DNA of 64,000 nucleotides from Paenibacillus alkaliterrae (GTDB lineage Bacteria > Bacillota > Bacilli > Paenibacillales > Paenibacillaceae): contig NZ_JAKGAP010000002.1 of assembly GCF_021532375.1 (NCBI RefSeq), forward strand, positions 62,001 to 126,000, written 5' to 3'. The stretch's first letter is position 1, and every line of letters begins with the position of its first letter. This document shows, piece by piece, positions 16,616 through 26,533 of the stretch. Both the position numbers and the translations under genes were made by a program. The notes below the pieces were generated by a model. That model was not told the DNA's origin and did not search any database. It was given only the letters and a program-made list of their open reading frames with translations.

Positions 16616-18358
16616 TTATTTCGCTTCAACAGCAAGTGATTTGATCCGCTGTTCATCCGGCGTAATGAACAATGTCTTTTGATTGTCGTAAATGACGAAG
16701 CCAGGCTTGGCGCCGTTAGGCTTGCGCACATGACGAATAGTCGTGTAGTCGACCGGGATCGAGCTGGAATCGCGCGCCTGGCTGTAATGTGCGGCAAGCA
16801 TGGCCGCTTCCTCCAGCGTAGCGTTGCCGAAATCGTTGCCTCGTATGACAACATGAGACCCCGGTATATCCTTCGTATGCAGCCACGTATCAGAAGGCGC
16901 GGCGAGCCGATTCGTCAAATATTCGTTTTGCGTATTGTTCTTGCCTACATACACGATTGCCCCCTCGGAAGAGGTGTAGCAAAGCAATGTCGGGCGCAGC
17001 GCCTTCTTCTTCTTGGGACCACGGCGGCCGCGTTCCTTCATGTAGCCCTGCTCAACGAGCTCATCGCGAATTTCTCCTATATCTGCGAGTGAGGCATTAT
17101 CCAATTGCTGCAGCAGCGCTTCGAAGTACTGTATCTCCGTACGAGCGATCTCCATTTGCTCCGCCACAATGGCCAGGCTGTTTTTATGCTTCGTGTAACG
17201 CCGGAAATAACGCTGTGCGTTGTCAGAAGGCGTTAGCTGCGGATCAAGCTCGATCTTTACCTCCGTCTGCTCCTCGTCATAGAAGTTAATGAGCGTTATG
17301 GCCGTGTCGCCGCGCTTTATTTGGTGCATGTAAGCGGTCAGCAGTTCGCCGAGCACGCGATATTTTTCCGCGTCCTTTGCTTCGGCCAGCGTGTCTTCGA
17401 GCTTTTTTATTTTTGTTACGTTTTTGGCTTTTTCGTTTTGTACGAACCGGATCAGATCCGCAGCGCGCTGCTTCACGGTGTCGCGTTCTGCTTTATTGCC
17501 ATAGAAGCCTTCCAAGCAAGCGCTGACGTCAGAAAATATTTTCGCATCTCCTTGAATATGCGTAAGCTTCGTTATGGAGAAATACGCTTTACCGCTGTTT
17601 TGCTCCGTTACTATGGTTGGAGCGTATTGGTCGGCTTTCACTTCGCCCATAAAGCTTGAGAAGCTGTTCCAAAGTGTAGAGAGGCTATCCGCTTCATCGT
17701 CTCCTTGCGACCGGTATACGAGTTCCTTGGCAAGCAGAGGACTGAAGCCGCTAAGAACGTCTACCAGACGCTTATACATCGGAGAAGACTCATCCGCGGA
17801 CTGCAGCGCTTCCCCGAATTGCTGCTCATTTTCTATCATTAACGGATCAACCTTCCCTTGATCGGGAGGCGAGGCATAGCTGCTTCCGGGCAATACGATG
17901 CGGTGGCTGCTTATAGCAGGCGTGACATGATGAATGCCGTCATGGATGATGCCTGTCTGGGGATCCATCAAAATAATGTTGCTGTGACGGCCCATAATTT
18001 CAATAATGATCGTCTTGTTCGATAAGTCTCCCAGCTCGTCGCGATGCTTGACCTCGATATGAATGATGCGTTCGCGTCCGATTTGCCGTACCGACTCGAT
18101 GATGCCGCTTTCGCAATGCTTGCGGAGCAGCATGCAAAACATAGGCGCCTCCATCGGATTAACGTAGCTGCCGGTTGTCCAATGAACTCTAGGGTAAGTT
18201 GGATTAGCGGATAAGAGCAGCTTGCCCTGCATGCCCGCTCCGCGGATGCCAAGCACAAGCTCGTGGTCGGTGGGCTGATGAATTTTATGTATACGGGCGC
18301 CGACGCAGCGCTGGAGCTCCTGCGTGATCGCATGGGTGACGATGCCGTCTAATGCCAT
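16616..18358 (-). CDS. rqcH: RqcH (NFACT family, ribosome quality control)
   Basis: 580 residues. It shows the NFACT-N domain (~1-190), a helix-hairpin-helix segment (LSGFSPLLAKELV, ~205), a long coiled coil (~290-420), and the C-terminal NFACT-R/DUF814 domain with DTWLHTKDIPGSHVVIRG near residue 490. RqcH binds obstructed 50S subunits carrying peptidyl-tRNA and recruits tRNA-Ala to add alanine tails that mark the nascent chain for degradation. Older names are YloA and fibronectin-binding protein FbpA. The ATG at 18358 starts MALDGIVTHAITQEL and has AGAGAGG upstream; an upstream in-frame ATG (18400) lacks support. It diverges from yloB, as rqcH neighbours yloB in B. subtilis. Confidence 0.93.
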   Translation of the reverse strand: MALDGIVTHAITQELQRCVGARIHKIHQPTDHELVLGIRGAGMQGKLLLSANPTYPRVHWTTGSYVNPMEAPMFCMLLRKHCESGIIESVRQIGRERIIHIEVKHRDELGDLSNKTIIIEIMGRHSNIILMDPQTGIIHDGIHHVTPAISSHRIVLPGSSYASPPDQGKVDPLMIENEQQFGEALQSADESSPMYKRLVDVLSGFSPLLAKELVYRSQGDDEADSLSTLWNSFSSFMGEVKADQYAPTIVTEQNSGKAYFSITKLTHIQGDAKIFSDVSACLEGFYGNKAERDTVKQRAADLIRFVQNEKAKNVTKIKKLEDTLAEAKDAEKYRVLGELLTAYMHQIKRGDTAITLINFYDEEQTEVKIELDPQLTPSDNAQRYFRRYTKHKNSLAIVAEQMEIARTEIQYFEALLQQLDNASLADIGEIRDELVEQGYMKERGRRGPKKKKALRPTLLCYTSSEGAIVYVGKNNTQNEYLTNRLAAPSDTWLHTKDIPGSHVVIRGNDFGNATLEEAAMLAAHYSQARDSSSIPVDYTTIRHVRKPNGAKPGFVIYDNQKTLFITPDEQRIKSLAVEAK

Positions 18359-18537
18359 GGTGTATCGTTCCTCTCTTCCGTTTAAGTCTTTCTCTATCAT
18401 GCCATAGTTGAGACAAAAACTTAAGCCCTTGTTGGGATATTTTATAGGCTGTCCGAATACATTTACCCTAGAAGGGCTGTCCGAAGGGCCGGCATTGCTG
18501 CAGCTTGGCTCGGCATATCACGGAAGGGAGTTATACC

Positions 18538-21321
18538 ATGGAACAAGTGAAATGGCATCAAATGGGGACAAGTGAGCTGATAGATACGTTAGTCAGCTCC
18601 CCGGATCAAGGGTTGACGGCGGCCGAGGCGGCGCAGCGCCTCGAGAAGAACGGGAGAAACGAGCTGTCAGAAGGTAAACGCATATCGCCGATTATCCTTT
18701 TTCTAAACCAGTTTAAAGATTTTATGGTGCTCGTATTAATGGGTGCGACTTTAATTTCAGGATTGCTCGGCGAGTATTTAGATGCGATTACGATTGTTGC
18801 AATCATTGTTTTGAACGCGGTGCTCGGGTTTGCGCAGGAGTTCCGTGCCGAGCGTTCGTTACGCGCGCTAAAAGAATTGTCTGCACCTTCGGCGAAGGTT
18901 AGACGCGGAGGAGAGCTTGTAACGGTTCCCGCGAAGGAGCTCGTTACAGGTGACGTCGTTTATTTGGAAAGCGGAGACCGCATTCCGGCGGACTTGCGCT
19001 TGTTCGAGGCAAACAGCTTTTACGTGGAGGAATCCGCGCTTACCGGTGAATCCGTGCCGGTTGGGAAGCATGCCGCGGTCATTTCCGAGGCTGATCTCCC
19101 GCTGGGCGACCAGCGGAATATTGGCTTTATGGGTACGATGGTTACTCGCGGCACGGCTAAAGGTATCGTTGTCCGCACGGGAATGGCTACGGAAATGGGG
19201 AAAATCGCCGGCCTCATCGAACAGACGGAATCGATGGAGACTCCTCTGCAGCATCGGCTGGAGCAGCTTGGTAAAATATTGATCATCGTCGCGGTGGGCT
19301 TAACCATTATGGTAGTCGTCGCGGGAATCCTGCACGGTCAGCCAGCCTACGGCATGTTCCTTGCCGGTGTCAGCCTTGCGGTGGCTGCCATTCCGGAGGG
19401 CCTTCCGGCTATCGTGACAATCGCGCTGGCGCTTGGCGTACAGCGTATGATTAAACGAAAGGCGATCGTAAGGAAGCTGCCTTCCGTTGAAACGCTTGGC
19501 TGCGCATCGGTTATTTGTTCGGACAAAACGGGCACGCTGACGCAAAATAAGATGACGGTCACGCATGTTTGGATCGGCGGCAGAAGGCTGGAGGTAAGCG
19601 GAGAGGGCTATGTGCCAAGCGGCTCGATCTATGAGGATGGCAAAGCTCTTGATGTAAAGCATGATTTATCGATTAAACGGCTGCTGCAGATAAGCGCCTT
19701 ATGCAATAATGCCCAACTGGTACAGCTGGCAGAAGATGAGCCGAAAAAACGGAAAAGCAAGGAGCCGCAGGAGGAGTGGACTTTGAAGGGCGATCCGACC
19801 GAGGGAGCGCTCGCTGTACTGTCGGCAAAGCTCGGTTCTTCGGCAAAGTCCTTAGAACAGCTTTATAAACGAGAGAAGGAATTTCCGTTCGATTCGGAAA
19901 GAAAGCGGATGTCCGTCATAGTCTCCCATCAAGGTGGGCGGCTTATCTGTACGAAGGGTGCGCCGGACTTGCTGATGGAGCACTGCACCTATGTGCTATG
20001 GGACGGCAAGGTCGTGCCGTTCACTCCTACACTTAAGCGCAAGTGCGCGGAAGCCGGCGAGGTCATGGCGCAATCCGCGCTGCGCGTGCTTGGACTCGCA
20101 TATCGCGATTTGCGCGCAGGCGATGTGTGCGATACGGAAAGCGATGCGGAATGCCAGCTCGTATTTGTTGGATTAACGGGCATGATCGATCCGCCGCGTC
20201 GCGAGGTGAAGGAAGCGATCGCGACTTGCCGGCGCGCCGGCATCAAGACGGTGATGATTACCGGCGACCATCAACTGACCGCGGAGGCAATCGCAGGACA
20301 GCTTGGCATCATGCCGCGAGGCGGCATCGCCATGAGCGGCAGGCAGCTGGAAGCGATGGACGATGAGCAGCTCGATCGGCTTGTCGATAATATTTACGTA
20401 TATGCCCGCGTCTCGCCGGAGCATAAGCTGCGCATCGTGAAGGCTCTTCAGCGTCAAGGCCATGTCGTTGCGATGACGGGCGACGGCGTAAATGACGCGC
20501 CAGCCATAAAGGCTGCCGATATCGGTATCGCGATGGGCATTACCGGAACGGATGTCTCGAAAGAAGCCTCGGCGCTCGTGCTGAGTGATGACAATTTCTC
20601 GACCATCGCAGCAGCTATCGAGGAAGGCCGCGGCATTTACGAAAATATCCGTAAATTTATCCGTTACCTGCTTGCATCTAACGTCGGTGAAATATTAGTC
20701 ATGTTCCTGGCGATGATGGCGGGTTTGCCTTTGCCGCTCGTTCCGATTCAAATATTGTGGGTGAACCTCGTAACGGACGGGCTGCCCGCAATGGCGCTCG
20801 GCGTTGACCAGGCGGAGAAGGATCTGATGCAGCAGAAGCCGCGCTCGGCGAAAGAAAGCATTTTCTCGCGCAGGCTGGGGTGGAAGATCATTAGCCGCGG
20901 CATCTTGATCGGCGTATGCACATTGGGCGCGTTCTGGATTACTTTAAAAGAAGGGCAAGGAAGCGCAGACCAATTAATAAAGGCGCAGACGGTAGCATTT
21001 GCGACGTTAGTTATGGCGCAGCTGATTCACGTATTCGACTGCAGAAGCTCGCGCTCTATTTTCCATCGCAATCCTTTGCAGAACAAGTATCTCGTGCTCG
21101 CGGTTATTTCGTCCTTGCTTCTTATGCTCGGCGTGCTTTACATTGAAGCGCTGCAGCCTATCTTCAAAACTGTTCCGATCGGTTTCCGTGAATGGTGTCT
21201 CGTCTTTGTCGCCGCAGGAATTCCTACGTTCCTGATGGGAATTGGCAGCGTCCTTGGCAAACCTAAGAAAACGAATACGAAATCCAAATGGCCGCTCGGT
21301 CCGCAGACAGCTGCCAAATAA
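18538..21321 (+). CDS. yloB: P-type Ca2+-transporting ATPase (SERCA-like)
   Basis: 927 residues. The full P2A architecture is present: actuator loop LTGESVPV, a PEGLP motif in M4 (ion-binding helix), phosphorylation site [11 protein letters not shown] (Asp ~329), nucleotide-binding KGDPTEGAL, and the hinge [12 protein letters not shown]. The cation-transport C-terminal helices follow ([15 protein letters not shown]). The PEGLP and NxxTD pattern points to calcium, exported or moved across the cytoplasmic membrane. In B. subtilis YloB is linked to spore formation and calcium handling. The ATG at 18538 follows GAAGGGAG. Its position after rqcH matches yloA-yloB order. Confidence 0.92.
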   Translation: MEQVKWHQMGTSELIDTLVSSPDQGLTAAEAAQRLEKNGRNELSEGKRISPIILFLNQFKDFMVLVLMGATLISGLLGEYLDAITIVAIIVLNAVLGFAQEFRAERSLRALKELSAPSAKVRRGGELVTVPAKELVTGDVVYLESGDRIPADLRLFEANSFYVEESALTGESVPVGKHAAVISEADLPLGDQRNIGFMGTMVTRGTAKGIVVRTGMATEMGKIAGLIEQTESMETPLQHRLEQLGKILIIVAVGLTIMVVVAGILHGQPAYGMFLAGVSLAVAAIPEGLPAIVTIALALGVQRMIKRKAIVRKLPSVETLGCASVICSDKTGTLTQNKMTVTHVWIGGRRLEVSGEGYVPSGSIYEDGKALDVKHDLSIKRLLQISALCNNAQLVQLAEDEPKKRKSKEPQEEWTLKGDPTEGALAVLSAKLGSSAKSLEQLYKREKEFPFDSERKRMSVIVSHQGGRLICTKGAPDLLMEHCTYVLWDGKVVPFTPTLKRKCAEAGEVMAQSALRVLGLAYRDLRAGDVCDTESDAECQLVFVGLTGMIDPPRREVKEAIATCRRAGIKTVMITGDHQLTAEAIAGQLGIMPRGGIAMSGRQLEAMDDEQLDRLVDNIYVYARVSPEHKLRIVKALQRQGHVVAMTGDGVNDAPAIKAADIGIAMGITGTDVSKEASALVLSDDNFSTIAAAIEEGRGIYENIRKFIRYLLASNVGEILVMFLAMMAGLPLPLVPIQILWVNLVTDGLPAMALGVDQAEKDLMQQKPRSAKESIFSRRLGWKIISRGILIGVCTLGAFWITLKEGQGSADQLIKAQTVAFATLVMAQLIHVFDCRSSRSIFHRNPLQNKYLVLAVISSLLLMLGVLYIEALQPIFKTVPIGFREWCLVFVAAGIPTFLMGIGSVLGKPKKTNTKSKWPLGPQTAAK

Positions 21322-21479
21322 CAGAAAAATGCAAATGATGATACAAATTATGAATAGCGTTTCTCCTTGCTTTGCGGTATGCTATTAGAAAAAATCATAG
21401 CGAAACGAGCTATTGCCGAAAGGACGGCATTAGCCGTTTTCACTTGTACCGAAAGATATGGCGAGGAGAGAGCATTCAT

Positions 21480-22310
21480 ATGAATTTCACGAAAATGAAC
21501 GGATTAGGTAATGATTTCGTAGTTATAGCAGAGGAACAGCAGCTTCCGGATAACGCCGCAGAACTGGCGATCGAACTATGCAACCGGTTTTTCGGTATTG
21601 GCGCCGATGGACTTGTCTATATTTTGCCATCGGAAATCGCCGATTTTCGGATGCGCATTATTAATTCCGACGGTTCAGAAGCCGAGCAATGCGGCAATGC
21701 GATACGGTGCGTAGCGAAATATGTATACGATAACGGTTTGACCGATAAAGAAGAAATTACGATTGAGACACTTGGAGCCGGCGCGCAGAAGGTACAGCTA
21801 ACGGTTCAAGAAGGCGAAGTTGTGTCCGTACGCGTTGACATGGGTCAACCGATTCTGAATGGCGTGCAGGTGCCTACAACCGTAGACGCAGAGCGTGTCA
21901 TCGAGCATCCTATTGAGGTGGACGGACGCGAATTTCGGTTCACCGCCGTATCCATGGGTAACCCGCATTGCGTTATTTACGTGGATGATGCCGTCCATTT
22001 CGATCTGAACACGTGGGGGCCGAAGCTTGAAACGCATCCGCTGTTTCCTCGCAAAATCAATGTCGAGTTTGTCACGGTCAATTCCCGTACTCATACGGAT
22101 ATGAGAGTCTGGGAGCGCGGCGCCGGCCCTACGCTCGCTTGCGGCACAGGAGCATGTGCAACCGTCGTTGCTTCCGTTTTAACCGGAGCTACCGACCGTA
22201 CGGCGACGGTTTCGCTTAAAGGCGGCGATCTGCTTATTGAGTGGAACGAGTCGGATAATCATGTGTATATGACTGGACCTGCTGCGGTATCATTCCGCGG
22301 CACTTTGTAA
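21480..22310 (+). CDS. dapF: Diaminopimelate epimerase
   Basis: 276 residues, the normal length. DapF interconverts LL- and meso-diaminopimelate for lysine and peptidoglycan synthesis, without a cofactor, using two cysteines. Both catalytic cysteine segments are present: EQCGNAIRCVAKY (~residue 75) and LACGTGACATV (~220). NxxGNDFV at the N-terminus (MNGLGNDFVV) is typical. The ATG at 21480 starts MNFTKMNGLGND and is preceded by GGCGAGGAGAGAG; a longer reading frame from 21372 covers a structured leader and is not used. It lies between yloB and a methionine-synthesis gene, which is not the B. subtilis order. Confidence 0.93.
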   Translation: MNFTKMNGLGNDFVVIAEEQQLPDNAAELAIELCNRFFGIGADGLVYILPSEIADFRMRIINSDGSEAEQCGNAIRCVAKYVYDNGLTDKEEITIETLGAGAQKVQLTVQEGEVVSVRVDMGQPILNGVQVPTTVDAERVIEHPIEVDGREFRFTAVSMGNPHCVIYVDDAVHFDLNTWGPKLETHPLFPRKINVEFVTVNSRTHTDMRVWERGAGPTLACGTGACATVVASVLTGATDRTATVSLKGGDLLIEWNESDNHVYMTGPAAVSFRGTL

Positions 22311-22322
22311 GAGCAACGTAAG

Positions 22323-24224
22323 ATGGGTGGAATGAATAAAATGAAACCGGATTTGCGGGAAGCGCTAGCTGAGCGTATCTTGACCGGGGACGGCGCAATG
22401 GGAACCTATCTGTATCAGATGGGGTTCCCTGTCGGCGTTTCTTATGAAGAATTTAATATCCTTCGTCCCGATGTCATCGAAAATATTCATCGCCGGTACT
22501 ACGAGGCCGGAGCTCGCGTCATTGAGACGAACACGTTTTCTGCCAATTTGGAGAAGCTTTCGAAATACGGTCTGGAAGGCGAGATGGAAGCGATTAACCG
22601 TGCAGGCGTCCGCGCCGCGCGTGCGGCGATCGGCGCGGACGCCTATGTCGTCGGTGCGGTCGGTTCCATTCGTGACGGCAAGCTTAAAAACCTGCGAACG
22701 TTAAAAGTATCCGAAGCCTACGAGCGTCAAATGCATGCCCTGCTTGATGAAGGGGTGGACGGGCTGCTGCTGGAGACGTTCTACGATCTTGACGAAATGC
22801 GGCTTGCGCTTCGGATTGCACGGGCTTCTACCAGCCTGCCTGTCATCTGTCAATTTGCCGTGGAGGATGTTGGCCGCACGCAGGAAGGCAATGGCATGAA
22901 ATCCGCGTTCGACCAGTTGCAAGAAAGCGGCGCCGATGTAGTCGGCTTCAATTGCCGCAGCGGTCCTAACGGAATCATGAGAGCGATCGATTCGATGACG
23001 GGTCCCGCAGGTTTGCCGGTATCGGTCTACCCGAATGCGGGTATCCCGGATTATATTGACGGTAAATATACGTATTCCGCGGGTCCTGAATATTTTGCCG
23101 AGACGGCAAGGCAATTCGCAGATCGCGGTGCGCGATTGATTGGCGGCTGCTGCGGAACAACGCCTGAGCACGTAGCGGCGATGGCCGCGGCACTGGATGG
23201 TTACGTTCCTCGTATCGGACAATCATCCGCAGCACCTAAACCCGCGGAAATGATTGCCGTTCAACCTGTCGCAAAGCAAGCTGAGCGTACTTCGTTTATT
23301 GACGAGCTTAAGAAGCAGTCGGTACGCGAGCCTTCCATCGTTGAGCTCGTAAGAGAGCGGCACACGGTTATCGTCGAGCTTGACCCGCCTCGCGATCTTG
23401 ATATTCGCAAGTTTATGGACGGCGCCGCCGCTTTGAAGGAAGCGAAGGCGGATGCAGTGACGATGGCCGACAACTCGCTGGCCGTCACCCGTATGAGCAA
23501 TATTGCGCTGGCCGCTCTCGTACAAGAAAGAGTGGGTATACGTCCGCTCGTTCATATCGCATGCAGAGATCGTAACCTTATCGGTACGCAGTCCCATATG
23601 ATGGGGCTCGATGCGCTTGATATCGATCATGTGCTCGCCGTTACCGGAGATCCGGCGCGCTTCGGCGATTTACCTGATTCAAGCTCGGTGTATGACCTAA
23701 CCTCGTTCGAAATGATACGGATGATTAAGCAGCTTAACGATGGAACGGCCTTCTCGGGCAAGCCGCTGAAGCAAAAGGCGAATTTTGTCGTGGGCGCCGC
23801 ATTTAATCCGAATGTTAAGCATTTGGATAAGGCGGTTCAGCGTCTCGAGCGGAAAATCAAGTCAGGCGCGGACTATATCATGACCCAGCCTGTATACGAT
23901 CCGACTCTCATCGAACGCGTCGCAGAAGCGACCAAGCATTTGACTGTGCCGGTCTTTATCGGCATTATGCCGCTTGCAAGCGGCCGAAATGCCGAATATT
24001 TGCATAACGAGGTGCCAGGCATTCAACTGTCAGACGAAGTGCGGAAGCGGATGGCAGGCCTCGAAGGCGAAGCGGGCCGGACGGAAGGCGTGCAAATTGC
24101 CATGGAGCTGCTGGATGCCGCATTGCCGTATTTTAAGGGCATCTACTTGATTACTCCGTTTATGTTTTATGATATGGGTGTTCAGCTTACGAATTACGTC
24201 TGGCAGAAGACGCAGCGTAAGTAG
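22323..24224 (+). CDS. Bifunctional homocysteine S-methyltransferase / 5,10-methylene-THF reductase
   Basis: 633 residues, a fusion like B. subtilis YitJ. Residues ~10-300 are a Zn-dependent homocysteine S-methyltransferase barrel (GDGAMGTYLYQMG start, GFNCRSGP and GGCCGTTPEH zinc cysteines). Residues ~345-630 are a methylene-tetrahydrofolate reductase barrel (VIVELDPPRDLDIRKF, ..TMADNS.., DYIMTQPVYD, then PFMFYDMG). It thus links folate one-carbon reduction to methyl transfer in methionine synthesis. ATG 22323 is the outer start; 22332 and 22341 are in-frame alternatives, with GGTGG at 22326-22330 best placed for 22341. It is 12 bp after dapF, in an apparent operon. Confidence 0.92.
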   Translation: MGGMNKMKPDLREALAERILTGDGAMGTYLYQMGFPVGVSYEEFNILRPDVIENIHRRYYEAGARVIETNTFSANLEKLSKYGLEGEMEAINRAGVRAARAAIGADAYVVGAVGSIRDGKLKNLRTLKVSEAYERQMHALLDEGVDGLLLETFYDLDEMRLALRIARASTSLPVICQFAVEDVGRTQEGNGMKSAFDQLQESGADVVGFNCRSGPNGIMRAIDSMTGPAGLPVSVYPNAGIPDYIDGKYTYSAGPEYFAETARQFADRGARLIGGCCGTTPEHVAAMAAALDGYVPRIGQSSAAPKPAEMIAVQPVAKQAERTSFIDELKKQSVREPSIVELVRERHTVIVELDPPRDLDIRKFMDGAAALKEAKADAVTMADNSLAVTRMSNIALAALVQERVGIRPLVHIACRDRNLIGTQSHMMGLDALDIDHVLAVTGDPARFGDLPDSSSVYDLTSFEMIRMIKQLNDGTAFSGKPLKQKANFVVGAAFNPNVKHLDKAVQRLERKIKSGADYIMTQPVYDPTLIERVAEATKHLTVPVFIGIMPLASGRNAEYLHNEVPGIQLSDEVRKRMAGLEGEAGRTEGVQIAMELLDAALPYFKGIYLITPFMFYDMGVQLTNYVWQKTQRK

Positions 24225-24556
24225 CTAAATAGGGGAGAATGGATGCGAATAACAGGCTTTTTTTGCTTGTTTTCGCATTTTCGCTTGTTCGATTGTAAAA
24301 AATCAATTAAAATAAAGCATGGATACAGTTGCCATGCTGAGTGCGGCATAGCAAGGACATGCATTCAAAAGTGGCATTGGCATAAGCTTTAGCTTGCTTC
24401 ATGACGTATGTACCGCACTTTTTTCGTCAACAATAGTGCAGTAGTTCTGTCGTTATTTGGAAAGAACAGAATCTTGCCGTATTCACATTTATAATAAACA
24501 ATGACGATTTAAAGGCAGATGCACAAGGAAGACCGTAGGCGGAGGAGGAACCAGGC
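24225..24556 (+). other. Long leader before remA
   Basis: 332 bp without a gene. It begins with a weak hairpin-like inverted repeat around 24244-24277 (possible terminator of the upstream unit) with T-rich sequence after it. There is a TATAAT-like box at 24490-24495 with no good -35 box at standard spacing. No YicC-family (yloC) reading frame is present here, although yloC sits between yloB and remA in B. subtilis. Confidence 0.6.
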
Positions 24557-24817
24557 TTGGCTATTAAACTCATTAATATCGGATTCGGTAATATTGTATC
24601 GGCAAACCGCATTATTTCAATCGTAAGCCCGGAATCGGCTCCGATTAAGCGGATCATTCAAGAAGCGCGGGACAGACATATGCTTATTGACGCGACATAT
24701 GGGCGCCGCACACGCGCTGTTATTATTACGGACAGCGATCATGTTATTTTATCAGCGGTTCAGCCGGAGACGGTTGCACATCGATTGTCTACGAAGGACG
24801 ACGATAACGACGAATAG
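24557..24817 (+). CDS. remA: Extracellular matrix regulator RemA (DUF370)
   Basis: 86 residues, almost colinear with B. subtilis RemA ([43 protein letters not shown]). RemA is a DNA-binding activator of biofilm-matrix and osmoprotection genes that forms ring-like oligomers. Start TTG at 24557, with GGAGGAGG at 24541-24548 eight bases upstream; no ATG fits the family N-terminus. It is 13 bp from gmk, so remA-gmk-rpoZ form one unit, as in B. subtilis. Confidence 0.93.
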   Translation: MAIKLINIGFGNIVSANRIISIVSPESAPIKRIIQEARDRHMLIDATYGRRTRAVIITDSDHVILSAVQPETVAHRLSTKDDDNDE

Positions 24818-24830
24818 TACGGGGAGTAAT

Positions 24831-25448
24831 ATGGATAAGGGATTGCTAATTGTATTGTCCGGTCCTTCAGGGGTCGGCAAGGGGACGGTTTGTTCTGTTC
24901 TCCGTAACAAGGTGCCTGACTTAATTTATTCGGTTTCAGCAACGACTAGATTGCCGCGTCAGGGTGAAGTGGACGGCGTTAATTATTTTTTCAAGAGCAG
25001 AGAGCAGTTCCAGGATATGATTGCGCGTGACGCCCTTTTGGAACATGCCGAATATGTTGGTAACTACTACGGTACTCCGCGTGATTTTGTCGAGCGCACT
25101 TTGGCGAGCGGCAAGGACGTTATTTTGGAAATTGAAGTACAGGGAGCACTTAAGGTTAAGCAGAAGTTTCCCGATGGCATTTTCGTATTTTTGTTACCTC
25201 CTTCCTTAGATGAGCTCAAGCAGCGAATTACTGGCCGCGGCACGGAATCCTTGGATACGATCAACAATCGTATGTCTGTCGCTGTAGAGGAGATGAACCT
25301 GCTCCGTCATTATGACTACGCGGTTCTGAATGATGAAATCGATGCTGCTTGCGATCGTATTCGCAGCATTATAATTGCCGAGCATTGCCGTAGAGACCGG
25401 TTCGTGCCTTATGTTTCGGACATGGTAGCTGCAATCGAGAAAGCATGA
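24831..25448 (+). CDS. gmk: Guanylate kinase
   Basis: 205 residues. It phosphorylates GMP/dGMP to GDP/dGDP using ATP. P-loop GPSGVGKGT at residues ~10-18, then the GMP-binding segment [31 protein letters not shown] and the lid GRGTES. The ATG at 24831 has GGGGAG upstream; a longer frame from 24687 overlaps remA and is not used. Confidence 0.96.
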   Translation: MDKGLLIVLSGPSGVGKGTVCSVLRNKVPDLIYSVSATTRLPRQGEVDGVNYFFKSREQFQDMIARDALLEHAEYVGNYYGTPRDFVERTLASGKDVILEIEVQGALKVKQKFPDGIFVFLLPPSLDELKQRITGRGTESLDTINNRMSVAVEEMNLLRHYDYAVLNDEIDAACDRIRSIIIAEHCRRDRFVPYVSDMVAAIEKA

Positions 25449-25464
25449 GTGAGGAGAATGAACG

Positions 25465-25674
25465 ATGTTGTATCCGTCTATTGACGAAATGGTGAAAAAG
25501 GTTGACAGTAAATATACGCTTGTCGTAGCGGCTTCCAGACGCGCCCGTATGCTTCGCAACGGTGACAAGTCTGAGCTTCGCAATCCGCGCTCCCGCAAAT
25601 TTGTCGGCGTTGCACTGGAAGAAATTTATGGCGGACTGCTTCAGGTCGAGAAGCTTCCTGTGAAAGAAGATTAG
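25465..25674 (+). CDS. rpoZ: RNA polymerase omega subunit
   Basis: 69 residues. The omega signature is present: MLYPSIDEMVKKVDSKYTLV, then AASRRARML and GVALEEIYGGLL. Omega stabilises the beta-prime subunit. The ATG at 25465 follows GAGGAG, 17 bp after gmk, as in other Firmicutes. Confidence 0.95.
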   Translation: MLYPSIDEMVKKVDSKYTLVVAASRRARMLRNGDKSELRNPRSRKFVGVALEEIYGGLLQVEKLPVKED

Positions 25675-25700
25675 TTTTTCTAATAAAAAATGAAAATAAG

Positions 25701-25743
25701 AAGGATTGCAGACTGGAGACAGTTTTGCACTCCTTTTTTATTA
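25701..25743 (+). terminator. Terminator after rpoZ
   Basis: An imperfect stem (GGATTGCAGACT / AGTTTTGCACTCC) is followed by TTTTTTATT. Confidence 0.7.
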
Positions 25744-25946
25744 TATGGTGAAGTATGCGCAGCTTAAAATAGAGAATAAATGGGCTGGGCAAATCGCGAA
25801 GTGCTCATCTAAGGACTGACAGAGGAAGTTAGTGGATTTATACAGTATAGTGAATAAGTGTTTCGGAGCCGCTTTATCACCTGCTGTTTGTAAGAAAGGA
25901 CATTCCCGATATTCTGTGGTTGATTCGTATACCCTAGGAGGTAAAA

Positions 25947-26129
25947 ATGGATCCTATTTTATTTTTTATTATCTGTTTGGTCGTTTTTCTGCTCTTGTTG
26001 TCTATTGTTATTCGAGGGGCGATTAATTCCTCAAAGCTGACAAAGCAGCTGGAGGAGCTGACGAATGAGGTTCAATGGCTGCGAATAGAAATAAAAGAGA
26101 ACAAGCATATTGCCGATAAGCGTGTTTAA
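25947..26129 (+). CDS. Small membrane protein with coiled-coil tail
   Basis: 60 residues. Residues ~4-24 form one membrane helix (ILFFIICLVVFLLLLSIVI). The remainder is a heptad-like helix (LTKQLEELTNEVQWLRIEI). TAGGAGG at 25936-25942 precedes the ATG at 25947. It is followed 45 bp later by a second small protein with the reverse layout (coiled coil, then membrane helix). Not recognised as a named family. Coding is supported by a strong ribosome binding site and composition, not by homology. Confidence 0.7.
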   Translation: MDPILFFIICLVVFLLLLSIVIRGAINSSKLTKQLEELTNEVQWLRIEIKENKHIADKRV

Positions 26130-26174
26130 CTGGCAGAGGCTGTAACGAGTTAACTAGCCCGGAGGTGAGAGACT

Positions 26175-26360
26175 TTGGCGGATGAACAGGAGATACGCGA
26201 GTTGAAAGAATCGCTCGAGAAGTTGGAGCGTGATGTCCAAAGGCTGACGGCTGCGTCGAAGCGTGTGAGGACGGGCTGGCAGAGCTTTCTGATTGGATTT
26301 TTGATCGTAATTGTTGCGATGCTTATTGGAATCGGAGTTATACAATTCTTTCTTGCTTAA
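26175..26360 (+). CDS. Small membrane protein, coiled coil then membrane helix
   Basis: 61 residues. An N-terminal charged coiled coil (EIRELKESLEKLERDVQRLT) is followed by a single C-terminal membrane helix (FLIGFLIVIVAMLIGIGVI). Start TTG at 26175, with GGAGGTGAG at 26161-26169. It pairs with the gene at 25947 as a possible small-protein couple. Function unknown. Confidence 0.7.
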   Translation: MADEQEIRELKESLEKLERDVQRLTAASKRVRTGWQSFLIGFLIVIVAMLIGIGVIQFFLA

Positions 26361-26363
26361 TAA

Positions 26364-26458
26364 AATAGCCTCACGGTATTCGATGAGATTGGCTAGCCTC
26401 ATCGCTAGTGAGGTGGGAACTCTACCCTACCTGCCTCGGTGAATGCCGAGAGGCTATT
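26364..26458. repeat. 95-bp element with 18-bp terminal inverted repeats and internal hairpins
   Basis: The left arm 26364-26381 pairs with the right arm 26441-26458 over 18 bp, with few mismatches. Inside, GATGAG (26382-26387) pairs with CTCATC (26398-26403), and a GAGGTGGG / CCTACCTGCCTC segment can fold further. A multi-branched RNA or a MITE-like DNA element are both possible. It is flanked by AT-rich TTAATAAA and TTAAATAAA. Confidence 0.75.
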
Positions 26459-26533
26459 AAATAAATGAAGAGGAAGTCTGTACGCATGAATAGTAGGCTT
26501 AGCCAGTATCCTGCCTTGTCAAAGGGTTTTATT

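Noticed and set aside
21402-21476. dapF leader considered as lysine, SAM or c-di-GMP riboswitch
   Set aside because: The conserved cores of these riboswitches are not present; retained only as an unknown structured leader.
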